Assembly: GCA_032209605.1 (NCBI GenBank)
Contig: JASFXZ010000002.1
Coordinates: forward strand, 57,228,431-57,292,430
Length of the DNA stretch: 64,000 nt
Reading direction: 5' to 3'
From: Mactromeris polynyma
Taxonomy: Eukaryota > Mollusca > Bivalvia > Venerida > Mactridae
Shown here: in pieces, positions 50,201 through 60,000 of the stretch
How the letters are laid out: the number at the start of each line of letters is the position of its first letter
Position numbering within the stretch: the stretch's first letter is position 1
Notes under the pieces: model-generated
Told to the model about the DNA's origin: nothing
Database searches by the model: none
What the model saw: only the letters and a program-made list of their open reading frames with translations
Translations under genes and position numbers: made by a program

Positions 50201-53200
50201 TAAGTTATTTTTATATATCTGGTATTATTTGTGCAAAATGTCAGCATTTGTTATATCCTTTTGATTGGTTTACTGAGATAAAAGGATAAACAATATCCTG
50301 ATAATTTCACTGTTTCAAAACGGTTTTACCAATTAACATGCTTTAATTTTACTAGTTTGGGTATTAATTTGTCAAGCTAAAAGGGCACATGAATGCATGT
50401 GATGCAGAACTTTGCAGATTGATCAAAGTGTAAACCACAAAATGAAGTTTCAAAACTTGTTTGTTTTATAAATACACACATACATGTAATCACAAAGTTC
50501 TATAAATTGTGAATGACATAAATTATCGGGAAGAACTATACACAGTACATTTAAAAATGCATAGTTTTAGACCCCTGCAAAATGTTTTTAAAGTGTCATT
50601 TTATTGCATTCTAGACTTTATTTATATGAAAATACTCCATATTTGCAATGAATTAAATAATATATGTTGCACAAAGTGAAATAATACAATGTACAGTTCT
50701 TTTCTAGTACCCCTATGAAAGTAAATATTTTTTTAAAAAATCTGTTTTGCATGCTTTTAAATGTACTGAGTAAATTTTATGCCAATAAAAGCTTATTGTG
50801 TCTTGGTGAACACTGGCAATTGGTGCATGGTGTCGTGATATTGAAAAGCAATAAACATCTTAAACCCAATAGGCAGAAAAAAACATCATACACAAAAAAA
50901 ATGTGATGATTTTATGTCAAAAATCATTTCGTCTCCTGAACACTAGACTAATTAAACTTATTAACATATTTTGTGTGATGTTCTCTTCATGAAAATATAT
51001 TTTATCTTCTTCTGTAACAAACGTTTATCTGTGCTTTCTTGACATTGTTTGATTGACTTTACAGGCTATATGTTTACTGATAAAGGAAAAGTTATCGAAA
51101 GAAGCTTTAGAAAGGGCTTCAAAAGAACAACCTAATAAGGTACTATACAATGTTTTTTAACCAGGTTTTCTAATGGTGTGTGTCTTGGGCGGGCAGTCAG
51201 TTGGTCGTCGGTCGGGTGGGCTTCAAACTTGGAGTTCTGTTGATCATATTGTAACCAAACTTGGTGGTGTATAGTTAGTACATTTAGAGAGCTCGCTTGG
51301 GATTGCTTTTGAGTTCGGTCTGCCAAAGGTCAAGGTCACCGTTACTCAAAATAGAAGTTTGGTTTCCGGCGAAAAACTTGAGTTTCGTTCATCATATTGA
51401 CATCAAACTTGATGTATAGTAAAAACATTTGGAGAGCTCGCTTGGGATTGCTTTTGGGTTCGTTCCGTTCAAGGTCACTTAAAATTTAAAAATCAGTTTC
51501 CACTTAATATCTTCGCTATAGGTGGGTGTATTGACATAAAATTTTGTGTATAGTTGTTGTATATATAATATATCATAGTGTGACTGTGTGTATGCATGTA
51601 TCACCTATGGCACCTTTGCAGCATTGATGATCATCATGTATTCATTATACAAATAGAGCCTTGGTTACACATAATCAGGTTTAAAACCTGGTCTGTGGGC
51701 ATTACCCATTTCTTGTTCTGGTATAAAATACTATTTGTATTTTTCATCGAATTTGTGTAGTGTGTGCTTAAGTTAAGAGTATACCTCAAGTTGTTTACAA
51801 ACATTTCTGTTTATGATTATCAACACTGAAAGTAAAAATCAATTGCCTGTCAGACCTCAGACTTTCATTTATAAAGATCCTGATTTCATAAACTACACTT
51901 GACTGTTTGACACAGGTCATTCTATGCTGTTATGAAATGCACTTGATTACACTTAAATGTAATTGTTATGTTTTATATGTAACATATATATAAAATATAT
52001 AGAAGGATTTGCAATATGGTTGAATTATTATGTAGTGATCAGCATGATAGTACAGTTAAACTTTGAAACCTCGAACAGTTTTGGCACAGTAGATACTTGA
52101 ACAGGTTCTTAAGTCCAGGCAAAATCCCTTCTTATTTCATACTATCTAACAGTAGATCACTCGAACAGAGATAGGTCAAACACTTGAACACGATTTGCCA
52201 TAGATAGGTTAAAACATACAATAATTCACACATTTCATTGACCATTTGATATTCTATTGTCGGAAAATTGGCGACACATGTTATGCCCACGTCGTTATAA
52301 TTACTTGACGGTTGTACTATATATACTGATAAAAAAAGAAACTTCCGCTAAGTTTGCTTGAACATGGCTGGATCGGGGGAATCATTGTTATATATGCGTT
52401 TCAAGAGTGTTCCATGATGCATGTTTGGTGCAAAAATGATGGCCAAAGGTTAACAGAAAATGGGGGAAATTTTGACCAAGTGAGGTAGGGGTAATAAAAA
52501 CAAAAATAACACTTAATAACGGGTATGACCACCTTTTGAGTTGACCACTGCAGTGCATCGCTGGCACATAGAATTGACTAAGGTGTTGATATCTGCCTGT
52601 GGAATATTGTTCCATCCCTGAATGAGCGCTTGACAAAGTTCGTTGACGTTAGCAGGTGGGTTGGGACAACGCCTCACTCGTCTGTCCAGAATATCCCAGA
52701 CGTGCTCGATTGGGTTGAGATCAGGACTTTTAGCAGGCCAGTCATCAATGAAATCAATGTTATTTGTTATAAGACAATTTACAGTGTCTCTAGCTGTATG
52801 AGATGTGGCATTATCATGCTGAAAAATCGAGATGTTGGCATTGTTATGGAACTGAGGAATGACATGATGAGTGAGACGTTGAGCATTTAAATTGCCATTA
52901 ATGACGACTAGTGGTGAACTTTACACAATGATTTCTTTAACATAACAAACTCTATGTGTACAAATCGGAAGTTTCTTTTTTTGTTCAGTGTACATGTACT
53001 TATGTGTTATCCTCTAATTGTATTTTAATTATTATTATTAATAATGATATGAATATTGAGCAACATGCATTCAGTATGAAAACAAAAACAACACACAACC
53101 AGCCTAGTGTTCAGCATGCTTAGTACACTTGTACCGGGGACAGTGAGTTCGTACATATACACATAACCTTAGATGCTTCAAACTAATTGCTGGATCTGAT

Positions 53201-54522
53201 GGCAGTTCGAGGTTTCGAAGTTTTTCTGTAATACATTACAGTAAATGACTATCAAAGTGACATGCATTTACATGTTAGACAAGCACAACTTGATATTTAG
53301 TCATGAATATAGTGTAAGAGAGACAACTCTAGAATCATAATATATAATAAATTTCATATTAATTTGATGAGTTAACAAATAATGTAATAATAATGAAGTT
53401 CAATGTTCCATATCATGACATGCCTTTTATATTGGTGATTGGTTGGTTGATTTGCCATCTCAAATTTTCTGACTATGTTAACATATGGCTTTTGTTTTCT
53501 TATCACACATATATTGAGAATATATTTTAGGGAACTTTTAGTAGATGTATTTTGTCAGCTAATGGCAGGGTGTATGCGGTAGCTCAGCTGAAAAAGCTAT
53601 TTCATTAATATATCTCTCATCATTCATTTCAGGGCGATCCCATCACTTTAGAGCGAGTAGAGCTTGGATTTGATACAGGAGGTAAGTTTTTACTTCTTCA
53701 GTATTGTTTGTATCATTTTCTTGACTGATAAAGCGAATAGTGAGGTTGCTTGCAAACTTTATCTACCTGGCATCTTAACTTTTTTTGTTCAAATAATAGA
53801 ACTATTGAAGAAAAAATTTGCTGTGAGTGCACAAAAAACTGCTCTAGAAATACCAAGTACATGTAGAAATTATAGAGTTTAAGTACTAAGAATAGCACCA
53901 TCTTGACTAATATATATTTGTTCACGTTATTGCTTTGGAGGACACCAGGGCTTGCGGTGAATTAAGAAACACCTAAACTGCTGAATTAAGAAACACCTAA
54001 ACTGCGGTACTTTCTGGTTAATTTCAGTCCTGATAATATATGACCGTAATAAGTATGATAAGACCAGAATATTTTATCTTTGCCATAGATAAATGTCAAT
54101 CTAGAAGTAGCAAGTTTGAAATACAGGCATGGTGTATTTTACATATAATACACCTCAAATTTTACCATCTACCTTTAATATATGTGGTGAAGTTATCAGT
54201 TGCTTGCTGCATGTAAATGTTTATAAACTTGGCAATATTTGGTTGACTGACCATCAGATAAAAAGTATTCAAGATAACCTTTGCCAAATTTTTTACCAAG
54301 CATACAGAAAAAATATGTGTGGCATGACAGTTTTAATTATATGTAAACAACTTATATTTCATTTCAGACTATATTATTAATGAAGCTGCCAAAATTCTAC
54401 GTCTTTTACACATCAGAGATCTGCGAGAACTTCAATCTAAAATAAATCAAGCCATTGTGGCTGTACAAACTGTAACTGCAAATCCTAAAACTGACAGTAG
54501 ACTCGGTAAAGTTGGAAGATAA
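44233..54522 (+). CDS. RTRAF: RTRAF (hCLE / C14orf166), RNA transcription, translation and transport factor
   Basis: Seen: eight exons, 44233-44293, 46745-46869, 47490-47589, 48691-48792, 49322-49410, 51065-51139, 53633-53681 and 54368-54522, all GT-AG with phases 1,0,1,1,0,0,1, give 251 residues. Start [17 protein letters not shown]; then [61 protein letters not shown] terminus [13 protein letters not shown]. Known: RTRAF associates with RNA polymerase II, with the DDX1-RTCB-FAM98B tRNA ligase complex and with RNA granules; human RTRAF has 244 residues. The N-terminal domain has a calponin-homology-like fold and the C terminus is helical. Exon 4 encodes a variable Pro/Gly/Thr-rich linker ([16 protein letters not shown]) unlike the human one. 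The donor of exon 1 (GGTAACA) is the weakest. Convergent with the galectin gene. Confidence 0.97.
45590..45950. repeat. Dispersed repeat in RTRAF intron 1
   Basis: A GC-richer block with GAGAAAAATTCCGGCTTATA, GGGCGGGCGGGCGG and AAGCCCGGGCTTTTTGGC. Open frames on both strands (up to 95 codons) have no recognisable homology. The style fits a dispersed molluscan repeat; class unknown. Confidence 0.35.
48000..48200. repeat. Dispersed repeat sharing blocks with 51170-51560
   Basis: Has GGGATCAAGGTCACTGTTAA, AAAATAGAAG and ACTTAATATCTTTAG, also seen (with changes) at 51320-51520. It lies in RTRAF intron 3. Confidence 0.45.
49464..50033. mobile_element. 570-bp non-autonomous DNA transposon with 15-bp perfect TIRs
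   Basis: Left end ACCGTATATTACCGG and right end CCGGTAATATACGGT are exact reverse complements. Just inside, ATAAGTCG on the left and CGACTAATGA on the right continue the symmetry with mismatches. The element lies in RTRAF intron 5 and has no coding capacity. I could not identify target-site duplications or the superfamily with certainty. Confidence 0.82.
51170..51560. repeat. Dispersed repeat with internal duplication
   Basis: GAGAGCTCGCTTGGGATTGC occurs twice (about 51286 and 51433), as do GTTC-ATCATATTG and AAGGTCA blocks, giving an internal period of about 145 bp. It lies in RTRAF intron 6, right after the exon 6 donor. Confidence 0.55.
52324..52992 (-). mobile_element. Truncated Tc1/mariner element
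   Basis: Left end TACTGATAAAAAAAGAAACT then TCCG; right end CGGAAGTTTCTTTTTTTGTT then CAGTGTA, which match as inverted repeats with TA at both ends. Between them lies the C-terminal third of a Tc1-family transposase on the minus strand. The first two thirds of the gene are missing, so it is non-autonomous. In RTRAF intron 6. Confidence 0.85.
52513..52917 (-). pseudogene. Tc1-like transposase C-terminal fragment
   Basis: A 134-residue open fragment ending at TAA (52515-52513). It contains [14 protein letters not shown] (second catalytic Asp), [18 protein letters not shown] (catalytic Glu about 35 residues on) and [12 protein letters not shown]. Known: this is the end of the DDE catalytic domain of Tc1-family cut-and-paste transposases. 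The helix-turn-helix region and first catalytic Asp are absent, and no start codon is in place, so it is dead. Confidence 0.88.
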
Positions 54523-55549
54523 TGTGAAATAACTAGAGTATGGACAACAGAAACAAGTATTGAAGATTATCTGCAGATTCTGACCACTTAAATTTCCAGT
54601 TCTTCTGTGAATGGACATTTTCCTTTTCATCTAGTTGCTTATACCATACAACGATACCACACAATCTGCCACCGAATGTTATGATAGGTTTTCAAGTTAT
54701 TTGCTGATGTGTTTATGAATGTATCTAAGTATTAGGTTCATTTCAGTATTTTCTTATCTATGAAAGTCCATTAGCTTTTTACTGTTTAAGTGTTACCCTA
54801 CACTTTGGGTGGGAAATAATAGTAATTGTTGCATTTGTAGCATAGCAGTAAGAGATTGCTGCTTTTCAACTTGAATTATGTTAAGATAGAATGTGCATGA
54901 TATGCACTAAATGTGTTTCCTTGTAATTTACAATCTCCTGTATATAATATATTGTAGATTTTGGATTCAGTGTTTACATAAATTTAAATACTTTATGGGG
55001 AAGTGTGTGTTATTTTAAAAGTGATATTGTATTGTGTAAGTTATTTTGAGATATTTTTGTCAGTATCTAGACGGCCGAGTGCAATTTTGCAGTTTTGCAG
55101 ACACTGACTTGTTAAAGAGGATATACACTTTGTTAGGGGTATTCATTGCACTGTCTTATAAAAGTTAAATGGTTACATTTGTATGGGCTTGGTGAAGGGG
55201 GGGGGGGGGGGGTCAGATATGTTATTTATTAATGTTATCAGATAATGTGATGACATTTACATGTTTGGATGTTTTGCTTGAAATGTCTGATGCAGATTAA
55301 AAGATAAATCTGTGTTTTTATGTGTTAGGAAGTACATGCTGCTTATATTATGTTACAAGGTTGTGGACATACGTATGTGCCTGTTTACTGCTTGCAACTT
55401 CTCCATGGATTGACTAGTAAGGAAAGAACACATAAAAATATGCCAATCTCCTCCACATAGGTCCCCCATTACAAAGTACCGATACCTCTGCCATCATAAA
55501 TATTTAAACCTTATTCTGTTAATTTTGGTTTTTATCTTGGGATTTTATG

Positions 55550-55650
55550 TACAATGGAACCCTCCAAACTGAACACCTTTCCGTACCAACGTTAAGTTTT
55601 GGAAGAGTTTCCAGTTCTCAAGGGTTCAGGTTTCGAGGCGTTCCACTGTA
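55550..55650. mobile_element. 101-bp MITE in the RTRAF 3' UTR
   Basis: TACAATGGAACCCTCCAAAC at the left and GTTTCGAGGCGTTCCACTGT then A at the right are imperfect inverted repeats with TA ends. Related in its terminal CTCGAAACCTGAAC block to the element at 52051. Confidence 0.6.
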
Positions 55651-56379
55651 TGAGATATTAATGTAGGTGGTTGTAAGAAAAAAACGAAGAATATAAACTT
55701 TCATATTTCAAGGCGTAACCCTCATCTTGTTAAAATATCCATCATCATGTGACATTCACGATGTGACATTCACAAAGGGAATGTACCGCCAGGGGAGATA
55801 AACACTGTGAGGAGTTTGAATGGGCTTGATCAATGTGTTAAGGAACACATGTTACATAAATCATGTGACAGGGTTGTTGTTGTATGTGAATGCTCTGTAC
55901 TTGCTACATATTCATGCATGTAATTGCTGATAAATTGTTTTGAATGATATACTTTCTTGTTTTGTGAACTGTGTACATGCTCTGTGTGAACTTTCTATGT
56001 AGCAAAATAAGATTCTCAACAAAAGTTGATGTGTACTGTCTGTATTTTTTTGCAGTACATGTACTACCGTAACGTAAAAATGCCAGCAAACATTGTAAAT
56101 GATTATATTCATGAAGGAAACAGTGTTGTGATTTTATTCATTTTGCAGTACCCATGTACTCTGTTTTAAATAAGAATGTTGCTTTTCATTGGATTTCTTA
56201 AGTTTTTGATGATTGAACATCAACTTGATTGAATCGTACAACCCGTGAATATCATATTTTAGAGTTTGTATTTAGAGGCAGGTCTCCTGGCAGGCCTCAG
56301 TAAAAATAAAGGTTTTTATAAAAGTTGCAATTGAGCAAAGTAAAGGTTTTATAGGATAATTTCTGTTAAATTCTTGGTA

Positions 56380-56385
56380 AATAAA
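56380..56385 (+). terminator. Candidate poly(A) signal of RTRAF
   Basis: AATAAA about 1.86 kb after the RTRAF stop; an alternative AATAAA lies at 56305-56310. About 450 bp separate it from the poly(A) signal of the convergent galectin gene. Confidence 0.45.
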
Positions 56386-56834
56386 GCTTTATTTGAAAGA
56401 AGTATCACTTTTAAGCTATGGCTTTTTTCTATGCTATATGATTTGGTCTTCAGAATGCTGTATCTTCACCAGACCATTGTAAGCATTGAGCTACAAGTAC
56501 AATATAAATGAAATATTCATAGCTCCAAAAAGACACAGCAAACTGAGTGAATTAGTTTGGATAGTAAATTAAAAAAACAACAGAAAAAATAAAGATTTTA
56601 AGGGATTTTCCCAATATTAAAGGTTTCACTAGAAGGCCTGTGGATGTATTGTAGATCTAAATATTTCCAATATAAGTTGGGCAGATTTGTGTCTACTGGA
56701 TGCCATGCATTCACATATTATTAGTTTTGTCACTTACAAATAATTTCAGTACCATTCTTGAATTGCTGTTGATATCTGTAGAATTGATATAATGGAAAGC
56801 AGAAGTAAAGACAACAAATATAAGTGATTAAAAG

Positions 56835-56840
56835 TTTATT
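56835..56840 (-). terminator. Candidate poly(A) signal of the galectin gene
   Basis: AATAAA on the minus strand, 224 bases after the galectin stop codon. Confidence 0.5.
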
Positions 56841-57063
56841 TCTACCCACAAGTATGCAAATATATCAAGTATGCAATCATTTATTCTGATGCTATCCGTA
56901 TGCAGGAACAAAGTTATTTGTATATTGAGCACTACTTTGAATGTCCGTATTCCTGAAGCTTGTGACTACAAATAATCAGATGAAAAGTCCTCAAAATAAT
57001 AGTTTTGCAAGCAGCAAATGTCGTCAGTTTCATCTCTGTGGTTGTTATGACAACATCCAGTGT

Positions 57064-60000
57064 TTAACCTTGGAATCTGATCTGGGTCAGACGAAGGTCA
57101 CCGTCGATGCGTAGTGTATCAATGCGGTTCAGTGGTTGAATTCTGTGAGAAAACTCGACCAAGTGCTGGTTGTTCACGGCAACCTGTGTATAATTTAAAA
57201 TATTGGATCAGACATATCTAAATATTAGCATGGATAATATCAGAATGGGATTAGAACAACTATGATCAAAAATGCATTACTTTGATCATTATAAGCCAGC
57301 AAATGTTTTAATTATGTAAATTTAAAGTTATAATGACCATTAAAACGAATCTGGAATTCAAATTATTATCAAATTTCATGACATGATTATGATTATTATT
57401 TATATCTTATAAAAGTACATTAGTACATTAAACCCTAAATTTTCATATAACATAAGAAGAGCATTCTAACATATAAATATGCTACATGTGTAGTGTAGTA
57501 AAGTTAGTAAATATACACAAGATTATTAGGCAACATACTATATAGTAATCTGTCATGCTCATGTTAGTAGCAAACAATTTGAGAAGCATAAAAAGCAGTT
57601 AATGTTAGTATAACAAATGCATCATGTACTCGTATTATATTTTGCCTCTAACAATTTAATATAAACTGCCTTGACATTTCTCTAATTTGCAATCATATTT
57701 GTCAGTGAACGTCACCGGGTAATACTGCTGTGTTGTTGTTAAAGTTGTAATAGAAATAGAGTATTCTGACCAATACTGAAACATTTGAATTTATTGAAGA
57801 AATAATAAAGTTGTTGGTACTTCAGATGTACCATACCTTGAAACAATTTGGTTCAACCAAGACGATCATTTCAAAGTTAGTATTAGGGGCAAAGGGGAAG
57901 AACGGTGCTCGCCTCTCCTCGGCACCCCAGTTGCCTTGCTTATGATTTTGTATAATAATGTTTCGGTCATTCCCGAACATAAATCTTGCATCAAAGCACA
58001 TGGCTATCTCATGTGGTTCATGATGGGGTCCTTGTTGTAGGTACACACTAAACCTGTAATATATCATTTCAGCTACATGTACAAGTTGTTAATACAAGCA
58101 TCATTAATCTGGATCAGAATCAAGACTTATGGTATATACAGTAAAACCTTAATAATAAGACCACCTTTGTGACCCTTGGAAACTGGTCTTCTCATTGAGG
58201 TGGTCTTAATATTGAAGTTGAATAAAGAGCAAAACAGTAAAAATGGACTTGAAAATTGTGGTCTTAATTTTGAGGTGGTCTTATTATCGAGATGGTCTTT
58301 ATGTGAGGTTTTACTGTATTTAGTTAGTGGTCTGTTATACAAGGAGTTCCAGAGAATAACACCGTTCTTGGCTTGAGGTTATTAAACTGAGTTTGGAAAC
58401 CAGTCTAAGAATGAAACCTGGCCATTGGTTGATTTAAAGGCTGAGCTCAGAAACAGCCAATCAGAGGCTTGAGTTTTTAGACTGGTCTCAAACATTACTT
58501 TTATAACCTCCTGTCATCTACACTATACACACAATTGGTTCCATTCCACCCACAGGAGATTCTCTCAAGTTATCTCCCTTGCTATATCCTTTCTATAGTA
58601 CATATACAATACAGTATCCTATAGAATGGACGTAGGGAGGGTGATAACTTGTGAAATATCATATTCTCCCAGTGCATTCTACACACACATGGATTAGTTT
58701 GCTGAAAAGCTTTCCAAACTTTTAATTGGTTCCCATGTGTTGGATGTACTCGTGGTAGTTGATGCTCTGGATAGTGAATGAAACCTTAACATAGGAACAC
58801 CCCATGTTTGAAACAACATAATCATGTTAGTGTCAAGCAATTTTACGTACAACAGCAATATAAGCTCTGCATGAACACAAAACTCAAAGCAAACTAACAC
58901 ACAAAGCAAAAAACAGTGAATGCTTCTGAATGTGTTGAACAATCAAATCCTAAATTGTGGTCTCTATACTTGTCATCCAATGGTAGACACAATTTGTTTT
59001 ATTATGAGTTATGTCTATTTTTGATATATTTTTCGATGCTAACAGAAACTTATTTTTTCTATCCAACCATATCGATATAAAAACTGTCAAACCTGTGCAC
59101 AAACGTTGGCCAGGGGAGATCACAAAGGTGACCTTTGTTCAGAGGCATAAGAGTATAAATATGTATCCAGAAAGGTTGAGTACATTTAGTTTCATTCGGG
59201 AAAATGTGTGGCATTCGATTAGGAGAATAGTGGCCAATGTTCGAAGGATGCCATTAGCACAGATTGGACTGTATGAAGACCGAGCTTACAATTAAAATGC
59301 ATGCAATACATTTGATACAGTGTCCATGCAGCATTGGCATTTCAAGTCATTGAAGTCATAGCATGAACAATACTTATCAAAACAGCTAACCAGCCATGTA
59401 AGGTGCATGTAAGTGGTCATATTGTGACGAAGCTTCATGAAATATTGTGAATTTTTGACAGACATGACGGGACTTTATTGATAGTTCAATATATCATTAT
59501 CACAATTTGTGTTAGTTGCTACAATTGAATTCTATTGTAAAGTTGTCCCATATATTTATCTAAAACCACATGAAAAACAAATAACCAGCCATGTATGATT
59601 TAAGGTGCCTGTAATTGGTCAAATTGTGACGAAGCTTCATGAAATATTGTGAATTTTTGACAAACATGACGGGGGACTTTGTCGATAATTCAATATATCA
59701 TCATCACAAATCTTGTTAGTTGCTACAATTAAGATCTATTGTAAAGGTGTCCCATAGATTTATCTTAAACTCAGGAGATTGTGGAGTTCTCTCCCTTTAT
59801 CCCTTCTATAGTTCTCTCCCTTCTTTCCATCCATTGTATATGTACTATATATACTATAGAAGGAATAAAGGGAGAGCATTATAGAAGGGAAAACGGGCGA
59901 GAACTATAGAAGGGATAAAGAGAGAGAACTAATGACAATCTCCTGTGTTTAAAACTGTGTGAAATCATACTGGCTAGTAAGATGTTTAGATTCATATATA

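Larger units (their letters stand above)
52051..53230. mobile_element. Inverted-repeat DNA element interrupted by a Tc1-like insertion
   Basis: Left end TACAGTTAAACTTTGAAACC then TCGAAC; right end GTTCGAGGTTTCGAAGTTTT then TCTGTA, the inverted counterpart with few mismatches and TA at both ends. The Tc1-like element (52324-52992) sits within it, so this element is the older. Related short copy at 55550-55650. Confidence 0.65.

Noticed and set aside
59011..59295. 94-codon plus-strand frame in the galectin intron
   Set aside because: No recognisable domain, no splice or promoter support, antisense to an expressed-looking gene.
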